Below, in pieces: positions 11,999 through 20,883 of a stretch of 64,000 nt of DNA. Below the pieces are notes generated by a model. The model was not told the origin of the DNA. It saw only the letters and a list, made by a program, of their open reading frames with translations, and did no database searches. Every line of letters starts with the position of its first letter. The stretch's first letter is position 1. The stretch is from contig NZ_JAJOMC010000005.1 in the NCBI RefSeq assembly GCF_021129155.1, positions 1 through 64,000 of the forward strand, read 5' to 3'. The stretch is from Arthrobacter sp. AK04 (lineage in GTDB: Bacteria; Actinomycetota; Actinomycetes; Actinomycetales; Micrococcaceae). Position numbers and translations under genes: made by a program.

Positions 11999-13240
11999 GT
12001 GCGCATAGTCCTCGGAGTCGGGGGAGGGATTGCCGCCTACAAGGTGGCATCGCTCCTCCGGCTTTTTACTGAAGCCGGCCACGACGTCACGGTGATCCCC
12101 ACCGAGGCGTCCACCCGGTTCGTTGGCACTGCCACGTGGGAGGCGTTGTCCGGAAACCCGGCCAGCAACAGCGTCTTCGACGACGTCCACCAGGTCAATC
12201 ACGTCCGGCTGGGCCACGAGGCTGACCTGATCGTCATCGCCCCCGCCACCGCCGACCTCCTGGCCAAAGCGGCCACCGGACAGGCCGGGGACCTGCTGAC
12301 CAACACCCTGCTGATGGCGCGCGGCCCCGTTTTGTTTGCCCCGGCCATGCACACCGAGATGTGGCAGCACCCGGCAACCCAAGCCAACGTGGAAACGTTG
12401 CGAAGCCGCGGCTCAGCCGTCCTGGAACCTGCCAGCGGCAGGCTCACGGGCGCTGATTCCGGTCCGGGCAGGCTCCCGGAACCGGATGCTATTTTCGATG
12501 CGGCCATGGCTCTGGTGGAAGGACAGGCGGACTTCCAGCTGCCGCTGGCCGGCCGCACTGTCACCATCAGTGCCGGTGGAACCCGCGAACCCCTGGATCC
12601 GGTGCGCTTCCTGGGCAACAGGTCCTCCGGCAAGCAGGGGGTCGCCCTCGCCGTAGCCGCCAGGAACGCCGGCGCCACCGTCCGCCTGCTGGCAGCCCAC
12701 ATGGACGTTCCCCCGCCCTCCGGCGTCGAGGTTGTTCCCGTGGAAACTGCCCTGCAGCTTCGCGAAGCCGCGCTTGCGGCGGCAGCCGACTCCGACGTCG
12801 TCATCATGTCCGCGGCCGTTGCAGACTTCCGCCCCGCGGCAGTGTCCGACACCAAGATCAAGAAGCGCGACGATCGCGACGACCCCGTCATCACGCTGGT
12901 CCGCAACCCGGACATCCTGCACGAACTCGTGGAACTCCGGAACAGTGCCGCGCCGGGCGGGCGGCAGCAGCTGATTGTCGGCTTTGCGGCCGAGACCGGA
13001 GACAGCGACGGTGATGTCCTGGCGCACGCCCGGGCGAAGCTGCAGCGCAAGGGCTGCGACCTGCTGGTGGTCAACCACGTGGGCACGGACAAGGTCTTCG
13101 GGCAGGACACCAATTCCGTTGTCATCCTGGCCCGCTCCGGCTCCGAACCACAGGAGGCGTCCGGAACCAAGACGGAGGTTTCCGCAGCCGTCATCAGCCG
13201 GATCGGCCACGAACTGAATTCTGTGTCGCCGCGCCCCTGA
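11999..13240 (+). CDS. coaBC: Bifunctional phosphopantothenoylcysteine decarboxylase / phosphopantothenate-cysteine ligase
   Basis: 413 residues from GTG 11999 (SD GGAGG). It joins cysteine to 4'-phosphopantothenate and decarboxylates the product, two steps of coenzyme A synthesis. The N-terminal CoaC flavoprotein domain shows GVGGGIAAYK at 6-15, the PASANT-like ATADLLAKAATG and the active-site PAMHTEMW. The C-terminal CoaB domain begins at about 185 with SAGGTREPLDPVR and the dimer motif KIKKRDD. Length matches the fused bacterial form. Confidence 0.96.
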   Translation: MRIVLGVGGGIAAYKVASLLRLFTEAGHDVTVIPTEASTRFVGTATWEALSGNPASNSVFDDVHQVNHVRLGHEADLIVIAPATADLLAKAATGQAGDLLTNTLLMARGPVLFAPAMHTEMWQHPATQANVETLRSRGSAVLEPASGRLTGADSGPGRLPEPDAIFDAAMALVEGQADFQLPLAGRTVTISAGGTREPLDPVRFLGNRSSGKQGVALAVAARNAGATVRLLAAHMDVPPPSGVEVVPVETALQLREAALAAAADSDVVIMSAAVADFRPAAVSDTKIKKRDDRDDPVITLVRNPDILHELVELRNSAAPGGRQQLIVGFAAETGDSDGDVLAHARAKLQRKGCDLLVVNHVGTDKVFGQDTNSVVILARSGSEPQEASGTKTEVSAAVISRIGHELNSVSPRP

Positions 13241-13261
13241 GTGTTCCACGCCACGTTTGCT

Positions 13262-13327
13262 TAGTACGGAGACATCTCCAGAGGCTTCCCTTCGGGGAGT
13301 CCGGATTCCAACCAGTAAGGTAGTTGA
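13262..13327 (+). promoter_or_regulatory. Structured leader upstream of metK
   Basis: Two small hairpins stand in the 87-base gap before metK: GGAG-ACAT-CTCC (13268-13279) and CTTCCC-TTCG-GGGAGT (13285-13300), the second with a UUCG tetraloop. They do not match any SAM riboswitch that I can recognise by eye. A weak AAGG precedes the GTG. Confidence 0.3.
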
Positions 13328-14563
13328 GTGACTTTACCGCTGCACCTTCCCCACACGTCCGAAGCCACCCCCAGCGCGCTGCGGCTCTTCACTTCCGAGT
13401 CGGTTACCGAAGGCCATCCGGACAAGATCTGCGACCAGATCAGTGACGCCATCCTGGATGCGCTGCTGGCTGCGGACCCCGAATCGCGGGTTGCGGTGGA
13501 GACCATGGCCACCACGGGCCTGGTGCACGTTGCGGGCGAGGTCACCACTGATGCCTACGTCGAGATCCCCCAGATCGTGCGCGAAACCATCCTGGGCATC
13601 GGCTACGATTCATCGGCCAACGGATTCGACGGCGCCCGCTGCGGGGTGTCCGTGTCCATCGGCCAGCAGTCCAACGACATCGCCGGCGGCGTCTTCAACT
13701 CGCTCGAAGCCCGCGAAGGGCGGCAGGAGGACGACTACGACCTCCAGGGCGCCGGCGACCAGGGCCTGATGTTCGGCTACGCCAGCGACGAAACACCCTC
13801 CTACATGCCAGTGCCCATCTGGCTGGCGCACCGGCTGTCTGAGCGGCTCACCGAGGTCCGCAAATCGGGTGAACTGGCCTACCTCCGCCCCGACGGCAAG
13901 ACCCAAGTAACGGTCGGCTATGACAAGGATGTCCCGGTCTCCGTGGAGACCGTTGTCATCAGCAGCCAGCACGCCGAAGGCGCGAGCCTCGACCGGCTCC
14001 GCGCGGACCTTGCCTCCGTGGTCATCAAGCCGGTGCTGGCAGGCGCCAACCTCGATCTCTCCCGCGTCCGCAACATCCTGAACCCGGCCGGCGAGTTCGT
14101 CATCGGCGGCCCCGTCGGTGATGCCGGCCTGACCGGGCGCAAGATCATCGTTGACACCTACGGCGGCATGGCCCGGCACGGCGGCGGTGCCTTCTCGGGT
14201 AAGGACCCTTCCAAGGTTGACCGCTCCGCCGCCTACGCCATGCGTTGGGTTGCCAAGAACGTGGTTGCCGCAGGGCTGGCCAAGCGTGCAGAAATCCAGA
14301 TTGCCTACGCCATCGGCCAGGCACGTCCGGTGGGCACCTACGTGGAAACGTTCGGCACGGAAACGGTTGACCCGGCCCGCATCAGTGCCGCCATCGCGGA
14401 GATCTTCGACCTGCGCCCCCGCGCCATCATCGACGCACTGGACCTAAAGCGGCCCATCTACGCCAAGACCGCGGCGCACGGACACTTTGGCCGCGACGAG
14501 CCTGACTTCACCTGGGAGCGGCTGGACCGCGTGGACGACCTCAAGGCGTTCTTCAACGCCTAG
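13328..14563 (+). CDS. metK: S-adenosylmethionine synthetase
   Basis: 411 residues from GTG 13328. It makes SAM from methionine and ATP. Signatures seen: GHPDKICDQ near residue 27, [12 protein letters not shown] near 140, and the P-loop-like [16 protein letters not shown] near 280. Length and all three domains are normal. It follows coaBC as in other actinobacteria. Confidence 0.98.
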   Translation: MTLPLHLPHTSEATPSALRLFTSESVTEGHPDKICDQISDAILDALLAADPESRVAVETMATTGLVHVAGEVTTDAYVEIPQIVRETILGIGYDSSANGFDGARCGVSVSIGQQSNDIAGGVFNSLEAREGRQEDDYDLQGAGDQGLMFGYASDETPSYMPVPIWLAHRLSERLTEVRKSGELAYLRPDGKTQVTVGYDKDVPVSVETVVISSQHAEGASLDRLRADLASVVIKPVLAGANLDLSRVRNILNPAGEFVIGGPVGDAGLTGRKIIVDTYGGMARHGGGAFSGKDPSKVDRSAAYAMRWVAKNVVAAGLAKRAEIQIAYAIGQARPVGTYVETFGTETVDPARISAAIAEIFDLRPRAIIDALDLKRPIYAKTAAHGHFGRDEPDFTWERLDRVDDLKAFFNA

Positions 14564-14713
14564 GCCCCGCAGCGCCGGACCCGCCCCCCCTGCAGGAGCG
14601 CGCACTGCCTGCATCTTTGGCTGTATTTTTGGCTTTATTTGCCTGCGGCGGAATGTCAGTGCCCTGTGCTTGGCTGGGCTTGTCCATCAGGGAGCCGAAC
14701 GGAGGTTACTGCC

Positions 14714-16870
14714 ATCGCTGCTGACAATCCTGTCCAGGCCTCCCTGGACCTCCCCGGCGCCGTGCAGCCCTCACTCCTGCAGGGCTTTCCGTCCACCGCC
14801 CGGCCCGCCGGCCCGCAACTGGCAGGGCACCTGCCCGTAGCCCGGGTGCTGGTGGAATCCTCCCTGCCGCACCTGGACCGGCTCTTCGACTATGGGGTTA
14901 CGGACGCCCTCGACGAAACTGCCATGCCGGGCGTCAGGGTCAAGGTCAAGTTCAACGGCCAGGACCTCAGCGGTTTCCTGATGGAACGCGTTGCCGCGTC
15001 CGACGCCGGACACACCCTGGTGCCCCTGGCCAAGGTTGTGTCCCCGGTCTCCGTGCTCACGCCCGCTGTCCGGGAGCTCGTGGCTTCCGTCGCCGCACGC
15101 TACGCCGGAACGGTCAGCGACGTCCTCCGGGTCGCCGTCCCGCCCCGGGTCGCGAAACTGGAAAAGGAGTTCGTCGCGGCGGAACCGGACGAGGCGGCAG
15201 CGCCGGACAAGGCAGAACCGCGCGAGGCCACACAGCTTCAAGCCGGTCCCGCGCCGGCCACCCTGCCGGGTGCCTGGGCGGCCTATCACAACGGCCAGGC
15301 CTTCCTCCACCACCTGGCCGGGGGCGGTTCCCCACGGGCCGTACTGAACCCGCTGCAGGGATACGGCCCGGCGGGATGGCCCCGGCTATTGGCGGAAGCG
15401 GTGGCCGCCGCCTACGCATCCGGGCGTGGCGCCGTGGTGGTGGTACCCGATTACCGGGACCTTGACCGCCTTGAAGAGGCGCTCCATGCCCTGCTGCCCG
15501 AAGACGCCGTTGCCCGGCTGGCGGCCGACGACGGTCCCACCCCGCGCTATCGGAATTTCCTTCGGCTCCTGGCGGGGACAGCCCGGGTTGCCATCGGGAC
15601 AAGGTCCGCAGCTTTTGCCCCGGTCCAGGACCTGGGCCTGGTGGTTTGCTGGGACGACGGCGACGACCTCCACATCGAGCAACGCGCCCCGTATGCGCAC
15701 GCCCGCGAGGTGCTGCTCCTGCGGGCCGAACAGGAAGATGCCGCCTGCCTCCTTGCGGGCCACTCCCGCAGCACGGAGGCCCAGCGACTGGTTGCGGCAG
15801 GCTGGGCGCGTGCTGTCGAAGCCGGCCGCCCTGACGTCCGGAGGACGGTCCCGCGCATCGTCAACACTGCTGACAGTTTCGAGCAGGAGCGGGATCCGCT
15901 GGCCAGGATTGCCCGCCTGCCCGGTGCCGCATGGCGGGCCGCCAAGGAAGGGCTGGAACGCGGACCGGTCCTTGTCCAGGTGGCCCGCGCCGGATATGCG
16001 CCGTCGCTCGCCTGCGAGATGTGCCGGGAGCCGGCCCGCTGCGGCAGCTGCCAGGGACCACTGGCCGTAGCAGGCGCCAGCGGCACGTCCGCCATGCCCC
16101 AATGCCGCTGGTGCTCCACGCCGGCGCCGGACTGGCACTGCGTGCACTGCGGCGGCCGGCGCCTGCGCAAGGGCGCCACCGGAGTCATCAGGACAGCAGA
16201 GGAGCTCGGCCGCGCCTTTCCCGGCAAGGCCGTCATCACTTCCTCGGGGGACCAGGTGAAGGCTGCCGTGGGTTCAGGCAAGGCACTGGTGGTGGCCACG
16301 GTGGGTGCCGAACCCGTGGCGGATGGGGGATACGCGGCAGCGCTGCTCCTGGACGGCGATTCCCTCCTGCGCCGTGAGACACTGCGCGCCGGCGAGGACA
16401 CCGTGCGGCGGTGGTTCAACGCGGCCGCGCTGGTGCGACCTGCATCGGACGGCGGACTGGTGGTGGTCACCGCGGCGGATACAGCTGCCGTGGGTGCCCT
16501 GCTCCGCTGGAATCCGGCCGGTTATGCGGAGCGGGAACTGTCGCTGCGGGCGGAGCTGCAGCTTCCCCCCGCGGTCCGCACCGCGTCCGTTACCGGGCCG
16601 CGCGCCGCCGTCGAGCACTACACGGCGGCCGTGGCGGCAGACCTGGCCTCCGGGGGGATCACCTTGCGGACAGCCGGACCGGCACCCGTGGTGCTGAACG
16701 GTCCGCCATCGCCCCGCCGCTCAGCTGAGGATGTGCGCACCCTGCTCTTCTTCCCCTATGGACAGGCCGGGGCCGTCACCCGTGTCCTGCGTGTCACCAG
16801 GGCTGCGGCCGCGGCAAAACGTTCCAGCGAACCGTTCCAGCTCCGGCTGGACGGCATCGACGTCCTCTAG
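14714..16870 (+). CDS. priA: PriA-like primosomal protein N' with degenerate helicase motifs
   Basis: About 718 residues. The N-terminal 3'-DNA-binding domain (ARVLVESSLPHLDRLFDY) and the paired zinc-binding cysteines (CEMC, CGSC, CRWC, CVHC around residues 435-480) are clear. The Walker A lysine motif and the DEEH box of active PriA are missing; the second position reads WDDGDD. Actinobacterial PriA proteins are known to be degenerate, so this is probably a replication-restart scaffold. The start is uncertain: a strong GGAGG (14701-14705) precedes only an ATC at 14714. TTG 14639 and GTG 14762 are in frame but lack an RBS. Reading upstream of 14714 is open. Confidence 0.85.
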   Translation: MAADNPVQASLDLPGAVQPSLLQGFPSTARPAGPQLAGHLPVARVLVESSLPHLDRLFDYGVTDALDETAMPGVRVKVKFNGQDLSGFLMERVAASDAGHTLVPLAKVVSPVSVLTPAVRELVASVAARYAGTVSDVLRVAVPPRVAKLEKEFVAAEPDEAAAPDKAEPREATQLQAGPAPATLPGAWAAYHNGQAFLHHLAGGGSPRAVLNPLQGYGPAGWPRLLAEAVAAAYASGRGAVVVVPDYRDLDRLEEALHALLPEDAVARLAADDGPTPRYRNFLRLLAGTARVAIGTRSAAFAPVQDLGLVVCWDDGDDLHIEQRAPYAHAREVLLLRAEQEDAACLLAGHSRSTEAQRLVAAGWARAVEAGRPDVRRTVPRIVNTADSFEQERDPLARIARLPGAAWRAAKEGLERGPVLVQVARAGYAPSLACEMCREPARCGSCQGPLAVAGASGTSAMPQCRWCSTPAPDWHCVHCGGRRLRKGATGVIRTAEELGRAFPGKAVITSSGDQVKAAVGSGKALVVATVGAEPVADGGYAAALLLDGDSLLRRETLRAGEDTVRRWFNAAALVRPASDGGLVVVTAADTAAVGALLRWNPAGYAERELSLRAELQLPPAVRTASVTGPRAAVEHYTAAVAADLASGGITLRTAGPAPVVLNGPPSPRRSAEDVRTLLFFPYGQAGAVTRVLRVTRAAAAAKRSSEPFQLRLDGIDVL

Positions 16871-16879
16871 GGCGGTACC

Positions 16880-17968
16880 CTACCGGCGGCGCCGGCGCCG
16901 GACCACGATTTCGTGGGCTGCATCCACCAGCTGCCGTGCCGACTCGTCCCAGTTGAACTCCCGGGCACGGGCAACGCAGCGCCGCGACAACTCCTCCCAG
17001 TGCCCGTTGTCCTGGAGCGTGTGCACGGCATCGGCAAAATGCTCGGGGGACTCCGGGTCAACGTAGAGGGCGGCGTCCCCGCCGACCTCCCGGAAGATGG
17101 GGATATCGCTGGCAATAACGGGAGTGCCGAGCGCCATGGCCTCCACCAGGGGAAGCCCGTAGCCTTCGGCCCGTGAAAGGCTTACCAGCGCCGCAGCCGA
17201 GCGCAGGAATTCGTGATACTCCCCGTCCGTGACGCCGTTGTGGAACACCACGTGCGCCCCTGGCGGAACCAGCTTTTCCAGTTCGGCACGGCGTTGGGGC
17301 GTGATGCGGCTCAGCAGGTGGAGGGTGTAGCCGGGCAGGCCCGCCATTCCCGCCACCATGGTTTCGACGTTCTTGTACGGCATGAAAGAGCCCATGTAGA
17401 CCAGCGCGCGGTCTTCCCCGGCGCCGGCTGGCCGGGGCCCGTGCTCCTGCTCCGGCTGGGGGGCGTTGCTGATAATCCTCACGGGGCGGCGCGTCAGGCG
17501 GTACTTTGCGATCAGCGCCTCGGTGGTCCGGCTGATGGTGGCCACGGTGTCGGCCCGGTTGAGGAGCAGGCGCTGCGGCCAGAACGCCTTGTGGTACAGC
17601 CGCCACAGAAGCCGGACCGGTGCCGGCAGGAACCCGGGCGGGGCAGGGTGCTCGTAGTAGATGAGGTCGTGGAGCGTCAGCACCAGGCCGTACTTGCGGC
17701 CCCAGGTGCCCATCGTCTGCATGGGACACACCACCACGTCGGCGCCAAGCCTGTTGATGGTGCGAGCCACAAAAAGCTCCCTCGGCGACAACGGGCTGCT
17801 GATCAGCGTGTAGGGAACATCGGGGAGCAGGGGGAGCTGCCGGACGTCGGAGACCAGCATGGATACGTCCGCGATTTTCGCAGTGGCTGCGATCAGGCTT
17901 GCCCCGTAGCGGCTGATGCCGTCGTGGTGGTCGGTCCGGGTAAAACGTGCGTCGATGACAATCTTCAC
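16880..17968 (-). CDS. GT4-type glycosyltransferase
   Basis: 362 residues from a GTG that overlaps the upstream hydrolase stop by four bases. GT-B fold: the N-terminal half starts MKIVIDARF with GISRY, and the C-terminal half carries the nucleotide-sugar site around SLSRAEGYGLPLVEAMALG (E-x7-E pattern) and the loop YMGSFMPYKN. The last residues are six arginines. No signal peptide; probably cytosolic or membrane-peripheral. Acceptor and sugar cannot be told. Last gene of a four-gene minus-strand operon and convergent with priA, nine bases apart. Confidence 0.85.
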   Translation of the reverse strand: MKIVIDARFTRTDHHDGISRYGASLIAATAKIADVSMLVSDVRQLPLLPDVPYTLISSPLSPRELFVARTINRLGADVVVCPMQTMGTWGRKYGLVLTLHDLIYYEHPAPPGFLPAPVRLLWRLYHKAFWPQRLLLNRADTVATISRTTEALIAKYRLTRRPVRIISNAPQPEQEHGPRPAGAGEDRALVYMGSFMPYKNVETMVAGMAGLPGYTLHLLSRITPQRRAELEKLVPPGAHVVFHNGVTDGEYHEFLRSAAALVSLSRAEGYGLPLVEAMALGTPVIASDIPIFREVGGDAALYVDPESPEHFADAVHTLQDNGHWEELSRRCVARAREFNWDESARQLVDAAHEIVVRRRRRR

Positions 17969-18891
17969 GCGGGGTGGTCCTTAAGGAAGCTGCGGATGAA
18001 CGAGGCCGCCGGTTCAGGCGTTTCGTAATGGATGAGGTGTCCGACGCCGGGAATCACCTTGAGTTCGCCGTCCGGCAGCAGCGCAGCGAGGCGGCGCTGG
18101 TCGGGGAGGACGGCGATCTCATCTTTTTCCCCGGCGATCAGCAGCACCGGAAGGGTGAGCCGGCCGGCCACCTCGGCCACGTGGCTGCTGACGGACGCGG
18201 TAAAGGATTCAAGCAGGCTGTCACGGCTGGCAAAAGCGCTGAAGTAGGCGCTGTGCTGGCCGTGGATGAAACGGCGCAGGTCCCTGTCGGCGGTCTTGGC
18301 CATGGTTTCGCTCATGATCCGGACTATCAGCGGGCTCCGCAGCAAAGCCAGTCCCAAATGCCTGGGAAGGCGGGCGGCAAGCCGGTAGTAGAGGACCGCG
18401 AGCCGGGTCATCACGCCCTTTGGCCCTTCCAGTGCCGGTGCCGCGATGGGGTTGATGAGGATCAGGGGGTTCACCGATCCCGGGTGGTCGGCCACGAAGT
18501 GCGCGGCAATGATCGAGCCGAAGGAGTGTCCCAGCAGGACCGTCTCGGGGCCCAGGCCAAGGGCCGCCATGAATCCGGTAATGAAGGAGCCATACTGCTC
18601 CACGGAATGCCGGCCGGACGTGAACGCGTCGGAGCCGCCGAATCCGGGCAGGTCAGGCATGATGATGCGCATCTCGGAAAGCTGGTCTGCCACGCGCAGG
18701 AGTCCGTGGTGGTCTCCGCGGAAGCCATGGATTACCAGGATGGTTCGCGTTTCCGGACCGGCGTGCACCGGCTCGTACGTCCAGAAGGCAACCTTCCCGC
18801 CGTCGATCTCCACCGAGGAGGACGACGTGCGGGAGGCGAGTCCATGGCTGAAGTAGGCCGGCGAGGCAGGCCCGGGCCGTGCTGTGGTCAT
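17965..18891 (-). CDS. Alpha/beta-fold hydrolase
   Basis: 308 residues from the ATG at 18891; the open frame continues upstream but only inside the preceding gene. The oxyanion region is ILVIHGFRGDHHG (about 50-62), the nucleophile elbow GHSFGS near residue 120, an acid in AGEKDEIAVLP and the histidine in GVGHLIHYE, so the Ser-Asp-His triad is intact. Substrate unknown. It begins ten bases after the aldo/keto reductase stop and overlaps the glycosyltransferase (GTGA), so the genes are co-transcribed. Confidence 0.85.
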   Translation of the reverse strand: MTTARPGPASPAYFSHGLASRTSSSSVEIDGGKVAFWTYEPVHAGPETRTILVIHGFRGDHHGLLRVADQLSEMRIIMPDLPGFGGSDAFTSGRHSVEQYGSFITGFMAALGLGPETVLLGHSFGSIIAAHFVADHPGSVNPLILINPIAAPALEGPKGVMTRLAVLYYRLAARLPRHLGLALLRSPLIVRIMSETMAKTADRDLRRFIHGQHSAYFSAFASRDSLLESFTASVSSHVAEVAGRLTLPVLLIAGEKDEIAVLPDQRRLAALLPDGELKVIPGVGHLIHYETPEPAASFIRSFLKDHPA

Positions 18892-18901
18892 CGGTGCTGC
18901 C

Positions 18902-19771
18902 TTAATTGACGTGGTCCGGATGCGAGCCGGTGCGGTGCCCCCGGTCCAGGCCTGCAAGCGCAGCCATGTCCCTGTCCGAGAGTTCGAAGTCGAAGATGTT
19001 GAGGTTTTCCCGGATGCGGCCCTCGGTGCTGGCCTTCGGAATGGCAATGTTCCCCAGCTGCATGTGCCAGCGCAGGATTACCTGGGCGGGCGTCTTGCCA
19101 TGTTCAGAAGCGCAGGCGTGGACAACGGGATCCGCCAGGACCTGTCCGCGGCCCAGCGGGCTCCATGCCTCCGTCCTGATGCCCAGCCCGTCATGCAGCG
19201 TGCGCAGTTCCGCCTGCTGCAGCCACGGGTGCAGCTCAATCTGGTTGACGGCGGGAACCACCTCTGCAGTCTGGAGCAGCCGGTCAAGGTGGGCCGGCTG
19301 GAAATTGCTGACGCCGATGGCACGGACCTTCCCTTCCCGGTACAGGGTCTCCAGGGCCCGGTAGGTATCGGGAAACAGCCCTCGCCTGGCGCAGGGCCAG
19401 TGGATGAGGTACATGTCCACATAATCCAGGCCGAGGTTGACCATGGAGTCGTCGAAGGCCCGCAGCGTCGCGTCGTAGCCGTGGTGGTCGTTCCACACCT
19501 TGGTGGTGATGAACACGTCTTCCCTGGACAACGCCGGGAACAGCTCGCCGGAGCCGCCGCTGCCGGCGTACCCGCCCAGTTGGGAATTGATCCCGCGGGC
19601 CACTCCGGTTTCGTTGCCGTACATAGCTGCGGTGTCAAAGTGGCGGTAGCCGGCAGCGAGCGCGGTGGCAACGAGCCCTTCCGCGTCCGCGGCCGGGACC
19701 TTGTACAGTCCGAAGCCGAGCTGGTGGATCAGCACGCCGTTGTTCAGGCTGAGCCGCGGTGAGGTTCTCAT
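18902..19771 (-). CDS. Aldo/keto reductase
   Basis: 289 residues from ATG 19771 (an upstream ATG at 19789 adds six residues and overlaps the regulator stop). The AKR catalytic tetrad is visible: D in HFDTAAMYGNE, Y of AAMYGNE, K in TTKVWNDHHG and H in LIHWP. The NADPH phosphate site is IPKASTEGRIREN. It belongs to the 2,5-diketo-gluconate-reductase/AKR5-like group. The natural substrate is not evident; a polyol or its aldehyde would fit the neighbouring glycerol genes, but that is inference. Confidence 0.9.
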   Translation of the reverse strand: MRTSPRLSLNNGVLIHQLGFGLYKVPAADAEGLVATALAAGYRHFDTAAMYGNETGVARGINSQLGGYAGSGGSGELFPALSREDVFITTKVWNDHHGYDATLRAFDDSMVNLGLDYVDMYLIHWPCARRGLFPDTYRALETLYREGKVRAIGVSNFQPAHLDRLLQTAEVVPAVNQIELHPWLQQAELRTLHDGLGIRTEAWSPLGRGQVLADPVVHACASEHGKTPAQVILRWHMQLGNIAIPKASTEGRIRENLNIFDFELSDRDMAALAGLDRGHRTGSHPDHVN

Positions 19772-19781
19772 AGCCACGACT

Positions 19782-20756
19782 CTACCCATTGGCCGCCGTG
19801 AGGCCCTCGAAATCCACCAGGCGCCGCGCGGTGGCCTCGTCCAGGATCAGGTCGGTGGCCAGGCCGGCGGCCAGGGCGCCGCGGAGCCCTTTGATCTTGG
19901 AGACCCCGGACACCACGCAAATCCTTCGCCGGACCTGCCGCAGTTCGGCGAGGGCAGGCCCCGTGGATCTTTCGTTGAGGATGATGCCGTCCGAGGATCC
20001 GTCGCCGCGGAAGAAGACGGTGGCAACGTCACCCACGACGTCGGACGTGGCCAGGATGTTCAGGTCCGTCTCATCCAGGTATCCACCGGCGTAGACGTGG
20101 CTGGGGTAGTCCGCATCCACTGATCCCACACCGAAAATGGCAATGCTCATCTTGGCCTGGAGTTCCAGGATCCGTTGCACGCTGCGCTCATTCCACATGG
20201 CGGTCTTGGTGGCGGCGTGGTCAAAAAACGCCGGTACGGGGAACTGTTCCACCCGTGCCCCGTAGGCGCTCCCGAACCGCCGCATGATGTCGCTGGCGTA
20301 GGTGATGCCGGTGGTGTGCATGTTGCCTGCGCCGTTCAACTGCACGATCACGCTGTCATGGGTGATCTTGCGGGTGAGGTGGCGGCTGACTGCGCTCAGG
20401 GTGGATCCCCAGGCCACACCGATGATGGCGTTCGAATCCACCAGGGGCCCGATGGTCCGCGCTGCCTGCATGGCCACGCGGTCCAGGGTTTCGGCTTCAT
20501 TCAGTGTTTCCAGGACCGGCACCACATGGACGTCGACGCCATAGCGGTGCCGGATCCTGCCCTCGAGCTCCGGGCCGGTGTCCAGGGGGTTGCGGATCTG
20601 GATCTGGACCAGTCCGGATTCGCGTGCGGAGGACAGAAGCCGGGACACGGTGGATCTGGAGGTCCGCAGTTCGCGGGCTATCGCATCCATGGTCAGGTCC
20701 TGCAGATAATACATTTGTGCAGCTCGGAGGGCCTCAGAGTGTCTTGACGGGTCCAT
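19782..20756 (-). CDS. SorC/DeoR-type sugar-binding transcriptional regulator
   Basis: 324 residues from ATG 20756, which follows the strong SD GGGAGGGG; the longer open frame upstream runs into glpD. An N-terminal helix-turn-helix (about 15-50, MDAIARELRTSRSTVSRLL) is followed by the sugar-binding effector domain of the SorC family, with GVAWGSTL near 120 and FGVGSVD near 225. These regulators sense phosphorylated sugars. It is divergent from glpD, which suggests that it controls glpDFK and its own operon, perhaps with glycerol-3-phosphate as ligand. Confidence 0.9.
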   Translation of the reverse strand: MDPSRHSEALRAAQMYYLQDLTMDAIARELRTSRSTVSRLLSSARESGLVQIQIRNPLDTGPELEGRIRHRYGVDVHVVPVLETLNEAETLDRVAMQAARTIGPLVDSNAIIGVAWGSTLSAVSRHLTRKITHDSVIVQLNGAGNMHTTGITYASDIMRRFGSAYGARVEQFPVPAFFDHAATKTAMWNERSVQRILELQAKMSIAIFGVGSVDADYPSHVYAGGYLDETDLNILATSDVVGDVATVFFRGDGSSDGIILNERSTGPALAELRQVRRRICVVSGVSKIKGLRGALAAGLATDLILDEATARRLVDFEGLTAANG

Positions 20757-20770
20757 TACCCCTCCCTCGT

Positions 20771-20826
20771 GCACGTTTGTGCATAGTGCTTGACTCCATT
20801 TTCCATTAGTCCAAACAATAGTGGAG
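20771..20826 (+). promoter_or_regulatory. glpD promoter with candidate operator
   Basis: Between the divergent regulator and glpD, TTGACT (20790-20795) and AACAAT (20814-20819) form a plausible -35/-10 pair with an 18-base spacer; the predicted start is near 20826. GCAC-gttt-GTGC (20771-20782) is an inverted repeat just upstream, a candidate operator for the SorC-type regulator. A second GTGC follows at 20786-20789. Confidence 0.4.
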
Positions 20827-20883
20827 AACGGCGGGCCCGCCCACTCGGTTGCCCGCGCCACACAAAGCCCCAAGGGAGTCGTT

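Noticed and set aside
12199..13254. 351-codon minus-strand frame opposite coaBC
   Set aside because: A Ser/Ala/Arg-rich shadow frame. coaBC is unambiguous.
13241..13327. SAM riboswitch before metK
   Set aside because: The gap is too short and none of the conserved SAM-I, II or IV core sequences can be recognised.
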